Assembly: GCA_902630355.1 (NCBI GenBank)
Contig: CACOUL010000006.1
Location: forward strand, 1-64,000
From: Planctomycetaceae bacterium
Lineage (GTDB): Bacteria; Planctomycetota; Planctomycetia; Pirellulales; UBA7805
Reading direction: 5' to 3'
DNA: 64,000 nucleotides
The position numbers and the translations under genes were made by a program. Each line of letters starts with the position of its first letter. The first letter of the stretch is position 1. Below, piece after piece: positions 50,799-60,715 of the stretch. The notes beneath the pieces were generated by a model. It ran no database searches and was not told the origin of the DNA. It was given only the letters and a program-made list of their open reading frames with translations.

Positions 50799-51404
50799 TC
50801 AGCCCCTCGGTTCGCCCCGGGGACCGGTTACTGCCCTGACCCAATCAAACGCTCCTGTTTTCCATTCATAGGCAAAGCCTACGAAGAGGACCACAAAAAA
50901 GAAGATGGTTGCCAAATAGACGTAGAGGGTGAATTGATCAATTGCTTCACGCAACTGGGCGGCTTCACTTTGCAAAGCTTCTCCGCTCGGGGGGTTCTCG
51001 CTCATTCCCAATTCGCGAAAGAGCCCCGTTGCCGCGACGGAAAGGCTCCCGCTCTGGCCTGCAGCCGACGGCGTGGCAGAATCCTCTGCCGCCTCAGCGG
51101 CGACAAGCGGTAATCGCGCATCGGAAAGTTGCGTCTGCTTACCAAACACAGTCGCTGCCGGGAAGAGAAAAGCCACCTCGGCATCAAACACGATAAACAC
51201 CAAAGCGACGACATAAAAGCGAAGATCGAACTGAACAAAACTCGAACCGATTGCTGGCTCACCACACTCGTAGATTTCTTTCTTTTCAGCATGAGGATCA
51301 TCCGGTCGGACGAACCGTCCCAGAAGCAAATGCACAAAAAGAAATGCCGCTCCCACTGCAAGGAACAAAACGAGATACGCGGCGATTGCGGTAGGAGAAG
51401 CCAT
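50799..51404 (-). CDS. nuoA: NADH-quinone oxidoreductase subunit A with long loop insertion
   Basis: A 201-residue subunit, against about 120-150 usually. The conserved YECGEPAIGSS and FDLRFYVVALVFIVFDAEVAFLFPA confirm NuoA, including its quinone-site Cys. Between transmembrane helices 2 and 3 (about 85-157) it gains an Ala/Ser/Glu-rich segment of some 70 residues. Helix 3 and a Trp-rich end then follow. Located 108 bp after the DUF2203 gene. Confidence 0.94.
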   Translation of the reverse strand: MASPTAIAAYLVLFLAVGAAFLFVHLLLGRFVRPDDPHAEKKEIYECGEPAIGSSFVQFDLRFYVVALVFIVFDAEVAFLFPAATVFGKQTQLSDARLPLVAAEAAEDSATPSAAGQSGSLSVAATGLFRELGMSENPPSGEALQSEAAQLREAIDQFTLYVYLATIFFFVVLFVGFAYEWKTGAFDWVRAVTGPRGEPRG

Positions 51405-51512
51405 GAAAGAACAAATCGAGCGGGTTGCGTGAGCCCATCATTGTAGGTGGTCGCTGCACGGAAACAAGATACCCGATGCCGATCGGAGACACTTCAAACG
51501 GGGAGGCAGAGG

Positions 51513-52007
51513 CTATCGACTCGACTCGGAGTCATCGCATGAGCTGCCCTCGATCGACTCTCCGGCACGAGACTCCACCACCAGCGGCTGCCTGTCCTGA
51601 AACCCTTCGTCCAACTCATGCCAATGGAGAACCTCCGGCTCGTCTAACTTCCAACAAAGAAAGACGATTCGATCATCCATCTCCGAGGGAAATTCGACCA
51701 AACCCTCGATCCCGCCCTTGGACTCCACGCCCAAATCGCGCAATTCCTGAACGTATTCTCCGATCCGCCGCGTATCGCGTTCAAGTTCCTCCTCGATCTG
51801 CACCAATTCCTGCCGGTAAAGGTCGTCGCTACCCTCATCGCGCCCCGCAAGCAACACCGATAGCCGCTCCTTGCGTTCGACCACTTCCTGCGAGAGTGCG
51901 GAGAGATCGCGACAGATCGCACCAACAAGCGGCAACGAGGCATTTGCCTCTTCGACGGTGAATGTCCGTTTAAATTCAGGTCGGGGATTGCTCATTTGTT
52001 CTGCCAT
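51513..52007 (-). CDS. DUF2203 family protein
   Basis: A 164-residue protein; the frame begins FTVEEANASLPLVGAICRDL, the typical DUF2203 start. Helical middle (about 40-105), then the conserved GLVEFPSEMDDRIVFLCWKLDEPEVLHWHELDEGFQDRQPL. A variable acidic Ser-rich tail ends the chain. Function unknown. It sits between nuoI and nuoA on the same strand, which breaks the usual nuo order. Confidence 0.88.
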   Translation of the reverse strand: MAEQMSNPRPEFKRTFTVEEANASLPLVGAICRDLSALSQEVVERKERLSVLLAGRDEGSDDLYRQELVQIEEELERDTRRIGEYVQELRDLGVESKGGIEGLVEFPSEMDDRIVFLCWKLDEPEVLHWHELDEGFQDRQPLVVESRAGESIEGSSCDDSESSR

Positions 52008-52056
52008 CGTCTCTCAGCAATATTATTTGCCGAATTCACTTCGCCGCACGGCGAAC

Positions 52057-52584
52057 CTACTGATTCGGACCTCCGTGGACCGGTTCGACAATCACTTTCG
52101 AATCGGCCACTGCCGTGGGATTCAAACTCGATCGACCCCAGGCGATATCGACCGGCAACCGCGAAAAGTCAACAATGCATCCATCCCGACTGTAGCAACT
52201 CAAATCGTGAGTCGCTCCCATGAAGATGCAGTCGACCGGACACGGTTCCACACAAAGGGCACAAAACATGCACTTCGAGTAATCGATTGCAAACCCGGTT
52301 ACTTTGAAACCCTTAGCACCCTCCACTCGCTCTTTTCCAATATAGATGCAATCCACCGGACATGCCTTGGCACACTGGTCGCAGGCAATGCAGGTGGTCA
52401 GATCGTACCGATGGAATCCCCGGTAGCGATCGGCCACCGGCACCGGTAGTTCGGGATACTCGAAGTGTTGGGTAAATGCTTTTCTTTCGGGATCGTAGGT
52501 ACGGAACCAGCATCTCAGGGTGACGTACAGACCGTGCGCCACGGTGAAGACTGCCGTAAATACGTCGCGAAACCAATTTTTCAT
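52057..52584 (-). CDS. nuoI: NADH-quinone oxidoreductase subunit I
   Basis: A 175-residue subunit carrying two [4Fe-4S] clusters (N6a/N6b), with ligands in CIACDQCAKACPVDC and CMFCALCVEPCPVDC. The N-terminal hydrophobic anchor region VFTAVFTVAHGLYVTLRCWF is normal for NuoI. It is first in the local cluster, separated from NuoA by DUF2203, and 49 bp before that gene. Confidence 0.97.
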   Translation of the reverse strand: MKNWFRDVFTAVFTVAHGLYVTLRCWFRTYDPERKAFTQHFEYPELPVPVADRYRGFHRYDLTTCIACDQCAKACPVDCIYIGKERVEGAKGFKVTGFAIDYSKCMFCALCVEPCPVDCIFMGATHDLSCYSRDGCIVDFSRLPVDIAWGRSSLNPTAVADSKVIVEPVHGGPNQ

Positions 52585-53275
52585 TACGATACTCTAAAAG
52601 AAAGTCGCCCGCCGGAAACGGGACACAAAAGCACACGAAGAACAAAAATTATAAGATTTAAGACTCCGGCCGCAAGCATCACAAAATCGGCCATCACACA
52701 TTTGGCGTCTCGGTCCGCATCCGGTTCGGCGACCACCGTTCCAAATGCGTCTGGATGGGGCCGGGCCTCCGCGGATCATTGTCGCTCGCTCCAGCAAGTC
52801 AGCAGACCGCACCATGGTCGACATCGGGTGAGCTGCGTCGGTGTCCCGGGCCGCATCGCCACAGCCCCCAATCCGGCCAACAGAAGGGCACGACGCATTA
52901 GAAATCAAACCGCAGAGGGCTCTTATGGGGGGGGAGACTGTGCTAAACTCTGACAAATCAATAAGTTGCATCTACCCAAACCCCGCGGTTTGCTCAGACG
53001 CTAGGAAAAACAGCACCTAAATGAACCATCTTTTCCCACTTACCGGAATGGATTATCTCCTTTTTTCACCAAAATATGGGTCAAAAAGGGCTGTTCGCTT
53101 GACTCACGCTTAGGACGGCGTAGAGTGAAATGAACGATCTGTCGGCTTTGATGGGTTTCCCTTCCCTCCCGACAGGTCCTCCAGTGTGGCAGCGTCTGGT
53201 CAGAGGGCTTAGGACCCGTTTGCATTAATGGCCGTTGATGCGAAAGTGGCTCAGGAGTTAACCGAAGGAATCGGC
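52585..53275. other. Intergenic region of 691 bp between nuoI and csrA
   Basis: Divergent genes flank it, so promoters for the nuo cluster and csrA are expected. A sigma-70-like pair TTGACT (53099-53104) and TAGAGT (53121-53126), 16 bp apart, faces csrA. A 40-codon leftward frame at 52776-52898 starts MRRALLLAGLGAVAM but has no ribosome binding site and no further support. No nuoB was found here. Confidence 0.45.
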
Positions 53276-53497
53276 ATGTTAGTGTTATCGCGAAAGAAAA
53301 ACGAAAGCATCGTTATCAATGATGATATCACGATCGTCGTGGTAGAAATTCGTGGCGATAAGGTCCGCCTAGGGGTTGAAGCCCCGAAGGAGGTCCCCGT
53401 ACACCGACGCGAGGTCTATGACGCGATTCAGCACGGCGCTGCTGTCGAGACCCCCGCCAAGGCACCGGAAGAACCCGATACCGCGGGGCCTGCCTAA
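53276..53497 (+). CDS. csrA: Carbon storage regulator CsrA (second copy)
   Basis: A 73-residue copy. ATG 53276 follows AAGGAA and gives the canonical [17 protein letters not shown] start; an ATG 48 bp upstream is not supported by the family. The core matches the fliW-linked copy closely ([22 protein letters not shown]), but the tail is Ala/Pro/Glu-rich. No fliW adjacent, so it may answer to a different antagonist such as a small RNA. Confidence 0.96.
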   Translation: MLVLSRKKNESIVINDDITIVVVEIRGDKVRLGVEAPKEVPVHRREVYDAIQHGAAVETPAKAPEEPDTAGPA

Positions 53498-53658
53498 CAT
53501 CGGGTTTTCTCGTGGGGTGTTGCTAGCTGCTGGGGCCCCCCTCTTCAACGACTGCGTTCCAGATCGCACCATGATCGCATCGTCAGGCTCTTGACGGTGG
53601 CAACCGCATTTCTTTAATGTTGCAGACGTTCGGGCAGCGTTGTCGCGTTGCCTGCATC

Positions 53659-53731
53659 GGCCCCATCGTCTAGCGGTCTAGGACTCCGGCCTTTCACGCC
53701 GGCAACACGGGTTCGAGTCCCGTTGGGGTCA
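53659..53731 (+). tRNA. tRNA-Glu (anticodon TTC)
   Basis: A complete cloverleaf of 73 nt. Acceptor GGCCCCA pairs with TGGGGTC; the anticodon loop CTTTCAC holds TTC at 53693-53695. T arm ACGGG/CCCGT with loop TTCGAGT; discriminator A. CCA is not encoded. Confidence 0.96.
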
Positions 53732-53892
53732 CTTTCGTATCGTTCGATACGTATTTCGATAACGGAGAAACTTATCGGCCCACGCAGTGCCGCCGGATTT
53801 TCTCCGCTTGTGGGCTGGCGGCCCACTGGGCGGACTTGCATCCTCAACTCGGTCCCGCCGCAAATCCACGGTTCAGGTGCTCGCCAACGATC

Positions 53893-54849
53893 ATGCAGAC
53901 TCGCAGACTCGGAAAAACCGAACTCGACTTCACGACCATCGGCCTGGGGACCTGGGCGATCGGGGGTGGCGACTGGAAATTCGGTTGGGGACCTCAGGAT
54001 CCAGGCGCGGCGATCGACGGACTGCTGGCCGGATTGGAGTTGGGAATCAATTGGATTGATACGGCACCTGTTTACGGCGACGGTGCCTCGGAGAGACTGG
54101 TCGGACAGGCACTTCAGCAGGCCTCACGCGATGATGTGTTGGTCGCGACCAAATGCTCGAGAAAGGTGCTGCCCGACGGGAGTGTCACCGGAATCCTCGA
54201 TGCGGCGAGCGTCAAGGCCGAATGTGAGCAAAGCCTCAAACGTCTCGGCGTGGAAGTCATCGATCTTTATCAGATGCACTGGCCCGAGCCTGATCCTCAA
54301 ATTGAAGAGGGTTGGGAAGCGATGATCGAGTTGAAGCGAGCCGGCAAAGTACGGGCCATCGGCGTTTCAAATTTTGATGTCGCGCAAATGGAACGTCTCG
54401 AGATGATGCATCCGGTGGCATCCCTTCAGCCGCCCTATAACATGTTTCAGCGAGAGGCGGAAACTGCGCTGTTCCCCCACTGCGCCGCACATCAGATAGG
54501 CATCGTCTGCTACAGTCCGCTCGCCAAAGGACTGTTGACCGGCGCGATGACCCAAGCCCGGGCAGCGGCTCTCGATCCGAGCGATCATCGCAGCCGCGAT
54601 CCGCGGTTTGCGTCACCCCAACTCGAGTCAAATCTACAAATGGTCGACCGATTACAATCGCTTGCCGAAAGCCATTCACGGTCGGTGGGCGAACTTGCCA
54701 TCGCCTGGACGTTAAGGCGACCGGAAGTTACCTCGGCAATCGTGGGCGTGCGTCATCGGGCGCAAATCGAAGGCACCTATGCTGCGGCCGACTGGCAACT
54801 GACGGCCGAGGATATTGCGCAGATTGAACAGATCCTCTCGGCTGAGTAA
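53893..54849 (+). CDS. Aldo/keto reductase
   Basis: A 318-residue (beta/alpha)8 NAD(P)H-dependent reductase. Start ATG 53893 gives MQTRRLGKTELDFTTIGLGTWAIGG, typical for the family. Catalytic tetrad residues are in DTAPVYGDG (Asp, Tyr), VATKC (Lys) and YQMHWP (His). GVSNF and the C-terminal coenzyme motif SAIVGVRHRAQIEG are intact. Substrate not readable. Separate from the mutarotase by 137 bp; weak ribosome binding site. Confidence 0.94.
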   Translation: MQTRRLGKTELDFTTIGLGTWAIGGGDWKFGWGPQDPGAAIDGLLAGLELGINWIDTAPVYGDGASERLVGQALQQASRDDVLVATKCSRKVLPDGSVTGILDAASVKAECEQSLKRLGVEVIDLYQMHWPEPDPQIEEGWEAMIELKRAGKVRAIGVSNFDVAQMERLEMMHPVASLQPPYNMFQREAETALFPHCAAHQIGIVCYSPLAKGLLTGAMTQARAAALDPSDHRSRDPRFASPQLESNLQMVDRLQSLAESHSRSVGELAIAWTLRRPEVTSAIVGVRHRAQIEGTYAAADWQLTAEDIAQIEQILSAE

Positions 54850-54880
54850 GGCATGCATTCTCCGTCGAACCGGACTCGGG

Positions 54881-54902
54881 CCGCGTAACACCCGCGTAAC
54901 AC
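54881..54902 (+). repeat. Tandem 11-bp direct repeat
   Basis: CCGCGTAACAC occurs twice without a spacer (54881-54891 and 54892-54902) in the gap between the aldo/keto reductase and mutarotase genes. Small, and possibly replication slippage. Confidence 0.7.
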
Positions 54903-55055
54903 CAAGGCCCATATTTTGCCCCGCCACTCACGGCCCCACCGCTACCCCTTCTGCCGGGATCACGGTAGACTGAGCGGAGTCGTCGCATGACGCCACGAAA
55001 ACAGACCAAAAACCGCTTGTCGGCATCCAAATCTCAATCTTCAGGAGACGGTCCT

Positions 55056-56228
55056 TTGAAAACATCTTTCTTCCAGACTTTGATTGTCCTGCTCATCGGT
55101 TGCTGGCTTGTGCCGTCTGATCAACTTTACGGGGAAACCACAAAAAAGAATGAGAGAACGACTGTGAAACAACAAGATTGGGGTACCGCTGACGGCAAAG
55201 AGGTTTTTCTTTACACGCTCGAGAGTAAAAGCGGCATCGTCTGCAAACTCACGAACTGGGGTGCCACGATTACCGAACTGCACGTACCGGACCGCGACGG
55301 CAAGGTGGACGACATTGTGCTGGGCTACGAATCGCTCGCCCGTTGGCTCGACAGCGATGGGAAGGGGAGCCCGAATCCGGCCTACATGGGCTGCACCGTC
55401 GGAAGGGTCTGCAACCGAATCGATAAAGGCCAATTTGAATTGGACGGAAAAAAACACCAACTCGCCACGAACAACGATCCCAATCACCTCCACGGAGGGA
55501 ACGTCGGTTGGGACAAGCAAGTCTGGAACAGCGAACCGGTCGAGAACGCTGACGGTGCCGGAGTGAAGTTCATGCTCACCAGTCCCGATGGCGATGAAAA
55601 CTATCCCGGCGAGGTCAAGGCATCGGTCACCTACTTTCTCACCAACGACGGTGACTTGACGGCCGAGTTTTCTGCCAAGAGCGATCAGAACACCCCGGTC
55701 AACATGACCAATCACAGCTACTTCAACCTCAAGGGACAGGGCGAGGGCACGATTCTCGACCACCAACTCAAACTCGAGTCAGACCGCCAAACGACCTTTG
55801 ATGAAACCGGGATCCCAACCGGAAAAATCGATAGCGTGAAAAACACGCCGCTCGACTTCACCACACCGCGGGCTATCGGGGAGCGGATTGCCGTACTTAC
55901 GGGCGATCCGGGCGGTTACGATCACAATTTCGTGCTGCGGGACGAAAAAGTGAGCGAGCCTCAATTGGCCGCCACGCTTTACGATCCGGAAACGGGTCGG
56001 GAATTGAAAATTTATACCACCGAAGTCGGCATCCAATTCTACTCGGGCAATTACCTCGACGGGGGCCTGACGGGGAAAGACGGCAAGGTCTACCACAAGC
56101 ACTACGGCTTGTGCCTCGAACCGCAATTCCACCCCGACTCGATCAACCAGTCGCATTTTCCCGACTCGGTTCTCAGTCCGGGAGAGACCTACACCCACAA
56201 GTGCATCTACAAGTTTGATGCACGCTAG
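55056..56228 (+). CDS. Exported aldose 1-epimerase (galactose mutarotase family)
   Basis: Interconverts alpha and beta anomers of hexoses. Start is TTG at 55056, with AGGAG ending 8 nt upstream. It opens a signal peptide (KTSFFQTLIVLLIGCWLVP), whereas the ATG at 54987 lacks a ribosome binding site and buries the signal. 390 residues. Active-site His is in NDPNHLHGG and MTNHSYFNLKGQG, and Glu in CLEPQFHPDSIN. Export suggests processing of sugars in the periplasm. Confidence 0.92.
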   Translation: MKTSFFQTLIVLLIGCWLVPSDQLYGETTKKNERTTVKQQDWGTADGKEVFLYTLESKSGIVCKLTNWGATITELHVPDRDGKVDDIVLGYESLARWLDSDGKGSPNPAYMGCTVGRVCNRIDKGQFELDGKKHQLATNNDPNHLHGGNVGWDKQVWNSEPVENADGAGVKFMLTSPDGDENYPGEVKASVTYFLTNDGDLTAEFSAKSDQNTPVNMTNHSYFNLKGQGEGTILDHQLKLESDRQTTFDETGIPTGKIDSVKNTPLDFTTPRAIGERIAVLTGDPGGYDHNFVLRDEKVSEPQLAATLYDPETGRELKIYTTEVGIQFYSGNYLDGGLTGKDGKVYHKHYGLCLEPQFHPDSINQSHFPDSVLSPGETYTHKCIYKFDAR

Positions 56229-56281
56229 TCGAATGTGGACTGCATTAACGTGCGGATCGTTGCGATGATTCCGTCGCGTGG

Positions 56282-56809
56282 CTAGTCGTAGGTGATCAGG
56301 CTGATCGTATCGTGCGGCGCGATGCGATTACGTCCACCCAGCGCCGAGAGTTCGATCACGAAGGCGCATCCTACAATTTTTGCCCCGGCCCGCTCGATCA
56401 AGTGACAACACGCCTCGATCGTTCCGCCGGTCGCCAATAAATCGTCGACCAGCAACACCCGCTGCCCCACCTCGACCCCGTCGATGTGGATCTCGAGCGT
56501 ATCGGTACCGTACTCCAGTTGGTAGCGGAACGCATGCGTATCGAAGGGCAGCTTACCGGGCTTGCGAACCGGTACGAAACCGGCACCGATCTGGATTGCC
56601 AAGGGGGCCGCAAAAATAAAACCCCGCGCTTCGGCCGCAGCCACCACATCGATATCGAGATCGCGCACGCGTTCGGCCAGTTGCTCGACGGTCGCCCGCA
56701 ACGCCTCGGGAGAAGCGAGGAGCGGCGTGATGTCGCGGAACAGGATCCCCGGCTTGGGGAAGTCGGGAATCGAGCGGATGTAATCTGCGATGGGAAAAGG
56801 CTCGGCCAT
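56282..56809 (-). CDS. apt: Adenine phosphoribosyltransferase
   Basis: Converts adenine and PRPP to AMP in purine salvage. 175 residues from ATG 56809 ([11 protein letters not shown]). Motifs: [39 protein letters not shown], and the PRPP loop [13 protein letters not shown]. Convergent with the mutarotase. A longer in-frame start 21 bp upstream lacks family likeness. Confidence 0.97.
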   Translation of the reverse strand: MAEPFPIADYIRSIPDFPKPGILFRDITPLLASPEALRATVEQLAERVRDLDIDVVAAAEARGFIFAAPLAIQIGAGFVPVRKPGKLPFDTHAFRYQLEYGTDTLEIHIDGVEVGQRVLLVDDLLATGGTIEACCHLIERAGAKIVGCAFVIELSALGGRNRIAPHDTISLITYD

Positions 56810-56860
56810 GAGGCCAAGTATAAATCCCACACACGAAAGGTACAGACCCTCGAAAATCGG

Positions 56861-57718
56861 CTAATGCGGTCCCTGCAGGTTCGCATGCAACCGGCCGAGA
56901 GCCTCGGTCTCGATCTGGCGGACCCGCTCGCGGGTAAGGCTCAAGGCTTCGCCGATTTCTTTCAGTGTGTGCGGTTCCCGATTATCGAGCCCGAACCGCA
57001 TTCGCAACACGGTCGCCTCACGGGGATCCATTTCGTTGAGCAGTTGAAGGGCATGCTCGAGGATATCGGTCTCGAGCATGACATCTTCCGGATTTCTCAG
57101 TCGCTCGTCCTCAACCATCTCGCCGAGAGACCAGCCCGCTTCAGGTTGATCGGATTGCGGAGTCGAGTGATAGATACGAATGGCTTTCCTCACGATCGGC
57201 AGCTTCTTTTTCGGCAGGCCAAGAAGTCGAGCAACCTCTTCGTGGGTTGGGGCTCTGCGGAGTTCTTCGGTAAGCCTGACCGAGGCCCGTCTCCACTTCG
57301 AGAGCAACTCGACCATGTATGCGGGAATGCGGATCGTTTTGGCCGAGTTGATCAGCGCTCGCTTGATCGATTGTTTAATCCAATAACTGGCGTAGGTGGA
57401 AAATCGGGTGCCCATCGTGGGGTCGAAACCCTCGACGGCCCGCAACAATCCCAAATTGCCTTCCTCGATCAGATCGGGAAGCGGCAGTCCCTTCCCGGTG
57501 TAGCCTCGGGCAATGTTGACCACCAGTCGCAAGTTGGCGCGGACCATATGATCCCGCGCCCGCACATCGCCGCGACCGATCGCTAGAGCCAATGTCTTTT
57601 CTTCTTCTGCAGAGAGCAGGTCGGTCTGATTGATTTCTCGAAGATAGGTTTCCAAAGGAGCTTGGGGGGGTGAATCCGCAGAGGAGAGCCTGGGGCTCTT
57701 GGTTTTGAGTGTTGGCAT
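56861..57718 (-). CDS. RNA polymerase sigma factor, sigma-70 group
   Basis: A 285-residue primary-like sigma factor lacking region 1.1. Region 1.2 is TYLREINQTDLLSAEEEKTLA. Region 2 is NLRLVVNIARGYTGKGLPLPDLIEEGNLGLLRAVEGFDPTMGTRFSTYASYWIKQSIKRAL, binding the -10 element. Region 3 lies around PTHEEVARLLGL, and region 4 is TLKEIGEALSLTRERVRQIETEALGRL, binding -35. Its short length resembles group 2 factors. It lies downstream of rpsA on the same strand, separated by 261 bp. Confidence 0.93.
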   Translation of the reverse strand: MPTLKTKSPRLSSADSPPQAPLETYLREINQTDLLSAEEEKTLALAIGRGDVRARDHMVRANLRLVVNIARGYTGKGLPLPDLIEEGNLGLLRAVEGFDPTMGTRFSTYASYWIKQSIKRALINSAKTIRIPAYMVELLSKWRRASVRLTEELRRAPTHEEVARLLGLPKKKLPIVRKAIRIYHSTPQSDQPEAGWSLGEMVEDERLRNPEDVMLETDILEHALQLLNEMDPREATVLRMRFGLDNREPHTLKEIGEALSLTRERVRQIETEALGRLHANLQGPH

Positions 57719-57979
57719 TTTTTACTGCTCGGGTTGGCTTTACTTCCTGGATAGAACACAGTATCGACGGTGAGATCAACGATTCTGTAATCCAGCGGAA
57801 ATAAGAGGGAGCAGAGCAGTTGTAATTCCCCTGCTGTTTGTAGGGGAAAGGAGGGCCATCCGCCGCACGGGCGGTATGCCTCTCGCTGATGCAGACCGAA
57901 CCGACCGTTTCGCGCACGATCCGCAAATGGGCGGTCCGCGCATCGGTGAGGGATAAAACGATTGCAGCGATTCTACGGA

Positions 57980-59785
57980 TTACTCGTCGCTCTCTGCATC
58001 CGAAGCTTCGCTCGCCGTTTGGATAAGCGGTCCCGCAGAATCACCGACGCCCCCTTTCAGTGACTCGGTCGACTTGGATGGCGCGGAGGCTGCTTCCTCA
58101 ACGACCGCCTGGTGCTGTGCCTGCAATTCTTCGATGTCTCCAGACCGACGAGAAAGTCCGATTTTTCGCTCCTCGACATCGACCCGCAACACCCGCACCT
58201 CGATTTCTTCGCCTTCCTTCACCACCGTCTCCGGATTTTCCACCTTTTCATCTGAAAGTTCGGAGATATGCAGCAGACCTTCCAGGCCATTTTCCAGTCC
58301 GACAAAGACACCAAAATTGGTCAGTTTTGTCACGGTTCCCGTCACCGTCTGACCCGGTTGATACTTCTGGGGAATATCGGTTTCCCAGGGATCTTCGCTG
58401 AGTTGCTTAATGCCCAAGGCGATCCGACGACGCTGCTGATCGACCGACAGCACTTTGCACTCGATCTCCTGCCCTTTCTCCAGAACCTCGCTCGGATGAC
58501 TCACCTTCCGGGTCCACGACATATCACTCACGTGCAAAAGGCCATCGATCCCTTCCTCAATCTCAATAAATGCCCCGTAGTTGGTGAGATTGCGCACTCG
58601 ACCTTTGATCATGCTGTCGGGAGGATAGTTGTCGGCCACCTTGTCCCAAGGATTCGCCTGCGTCTGTTTCATTCCGAGTGAAATCTCTTGTTTCTCCTCG
58701 TTGATCCCCAGCACGACCACGTTGATCGCCTCGCCTATGGACACCAACTCGTTCGGATGATTGATCCGCCGCGTCCAGGACATCTCGCTGATATGCACGA
58801 GCCCCTCAATCCCGTCTTCAAGTTTCACAAACGCACCGTAACTCATCACGTTGACGACGGTACCCTCGACCACGCCATCGACCGGATACTTCTTCGCCAC
58901 ACTCTCCCAGGGACTCGAAGTTTTTTGCTTGAGACCGAGGGCAATTTTTTCTTTTTCGTAATCGATGTTCAAAATTTGAACTTCGATTTCCTGATCGATC
59001 GACGTCATCTCCGAGGGATGCCCGATCCGACCCCAACTCATGTCGGTGATATGCAGCAGACCGTCGAGACCTCCGAGATCCACAAATGCGCCGAAGTCGG
59101 CAATATTTTTGACAACTCCCTTACGCAACTGACCCACTTCTAGATCCTGCAAGAGTTTCGATTTCTTTTCCTGGCGTTCATCTTCGATGAGCGATCGACG
59201 GGAGACAACAATATTGCGACGGGCATCGTCGATCTTGAGCACCTTGCACTCGATCGACTTACCGATGTATTCACCAATGTCCGCCGGGCGGCGAATATCG
59301 ACCTGACTCGCCGGGAGAAATACATTCACCCCGATATCGACAAGCAAACCGCCCTTAATCTTCCGGGTGACCATGCCGTTAACGACATCCCCTTCGTTGA
59401 CGGTGGACATCACTTTTTCCCATTCGCGAATCCGTTTCGCTTTGCGCTTGCTCAGTTGGAGCATGCCCTGGAAACCTTCGTTGAGTCCCGATGAGCCCTC
59501 GACATCCTCGATCAGGACATCGACCTCTTCACCGACCACCGGTTGCTCATCGTCCTCTTCCCATTCATTCAGGGGAATGATGCCCTCGCTCTTATAGCCG
59601 ACATCAACCAAAACGAACTCGGAATCGACCCGCAGGATTTTTCCCGAAACAATCTGATTGACATCCAGCTCATCACCTGGCGCAAAGATTTCCTCTGCAC
59701 TCTGATCGCCCATGGCGTTTTTGAGTTCTGTTTCCCAATCTTCAATACCTGCGTCGATTCCTCGGATAAGATTTCGGTTGACCAT
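57980..59785 (-). CDS. rpsA: 30S ribosomal protein S1
   Basis: S1 unfolds and guides mRNA on the ribosome. 601 residues with six S1 OB-fold repeats (about 45-120, 130-200, 215-285, 300-370, 385-455, 475-545), shown by recurrent GAFV(D/K)LxxGLxGLLHISDMSW-like blocks. An acidic Ser/Glu tail ends it. The N-terminal 35 residues are specific to this lineage. Located between plsC and the sigma gene on one strand, in the common cmk-plsC-rpsA order. Confidence 0.97.
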   Translation of the reverse strand: MVNRNLIRGIDAGIEDWETELKNAMGDQSAEEIFAPGDELDVNQIVSGKILRVDSEFVLVDVGYKSEGIIPLNEWEEDDEQPVVGEEVDVLIEDVEGSSGLNEGFQGMLQLSKRKAKRIREWEKVMSTVNEGDVVNGMVTRKIKGGLLVDIGVNVFLPASQVDIRRPADIGEYIGKSIECKVLKIDDARRNIVVSRRSLIEDERQEKKSKLLQDLEVGQLRKGVVKNIADFGAFVDLGGLDGLLHITDMSWGRIGHPSEMTSIDQEIEVQILNIDYEKEKIALGLKQKTSSPWESVAKKYPVDGVVEGTVVNVMSYGAFVKLEDGIEGLVHISEMSWTRRINHPNELVSIGEAINVVVLGINEEKQEISLGMKQTQANPWDKVADNYPPDSMIKGRVRNLTNYGAFIEIEEGIDGLLHVSDMSWTRKVSHPSEVLEKGQEIECKVLSVDQQRRRIALGIKQLSEDPWETDIPQKYQPGQTVTGTVTKLTNFGVFVGLENGLEGLLHISELSDEKVENPETVVKEGEEIEVRVLRVDVEERKIGLSRRSGDIEELQAQHQAVVEEAASAPSKSTESLKGGVGDSAGPLIQTASEASDAESDE

Positions 59786-60032
59786 GATTTTCGCTAAGGG
59801 GGTTGGTTCGCTGCTTTAAGAAGATGAGCTTCGCGGAAAGAAATGCGCTCGGCAGCAAAAGGAAAGATTCGCATCGCCCGGCCGACCACCGTGGCGGGCC
59901 TTGGAACAGACGATCGACATAAGTTGCTGATTCTAGAGCAAAGTCAGCGTGGAGAAAACCCGCAACACGCTTCTCGCGAGACAAAAACAGGCCCGATTGA
60001 CGGCAAGGAACCACCCCTTTACCGCCCAGTTC

Positions 60033-60665
60033 TTAACAATGTGCCTCCGCGGCTGCCACACATGTTTCGACGCGTGCACGCACTTCGGCAATCAACGCCG
60101 TGTCGTCGAGCGTAGCGATTTCCTCCGGTCCAAGCGAAGGGCCCACCTCAATTTGAATCGTTTCAGCGCAAGGAAAAGAACGGGTTCGGGGCCAGGCTCG
60201 GTAGGCACCGGCGATGCCCACCGGCAACAATTGAACCCCACCGCGACGCGCCAGCGCACAAAAACCGGGTTTAAATACGCCCACCTTTCCATCCCGCGTG
60301 CGAGAACCTTCAGGAAATACGAGAACCATCTGGCCGTACTTGAGTCGACGAAGAGTCTCTTTCATCCCCGACAGCCCAACTCCATCGCGATCAATCGGGA
60401 TCGCACCCAGCGTGTAAATCAACCAACCGAGCGGTGGAAATTTAAACAAGGTCTCTCGCGCCATGTAATTGAGTGGTCGGCGAAAAAACATGCCAATCAT
60501 GGGTGGATCAAGATGACTCTGATGATTGGCGACCACCACCACCGGTCCCTCGACCGGTTCACGGAGAATGCCACGCAAGCGAATTCGGAAAAAAAGGACG
60601 CCACCCAACAGTAACAGTGCCTGCATCAGCCGGTAAAACAGGTGGCTCCATAGCGGTCGCTGCAT
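60033..60665 (-). CDS. plsC: 1-acyl-sn-glycerol-3-phosphate acyltransferase
   Basis: Makes phosphatidic acid by acylating lysophosphatidate. NHQSHLDPP holds the catalytic HX4D, FPEGSRTRDG is the glycerophosphate motif, and an N-terminal helix (about 10-28) anchors it to the membrane. ATG 60665 is preceded by GGAG at 6 nt, favoured over ATG 60677. 210 residues. Lies 50 bp downstream of cmk. Confidence 0.94.
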   Translation of the reverse strand: MQRPLWSHLFYRLMQALLLLGGVLFFRIRLRGILREPVEGPVVVVANHQSHLDPPMIGMFFRRPLNYMARETLFKFPPLGWLIYTLGAIPIDRDGVGLSGMKETLRRLKYGQMVLVFPEGSRTRDGKVGVFKPGFCALARRGGVQLLPVGIAGAYRAWPRTRSFPCAETIQIEVGPSLGPEEIATLDDTALIAEVRARVETCVAAAEAHC

Positions 60666-60715
60666 ATCCCGCTCCATTTCTCGAATCAGTCGCTCAAATA
60701 AAAATTTAAATTCGT

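Noticed and set aside
52776..52898. 40-codon leftward frame beginning with a signal-like stretch
   Set aside because: No ribosome binding site, no motif, ends quickly in Arg/Cys/Trp-rich sequence.
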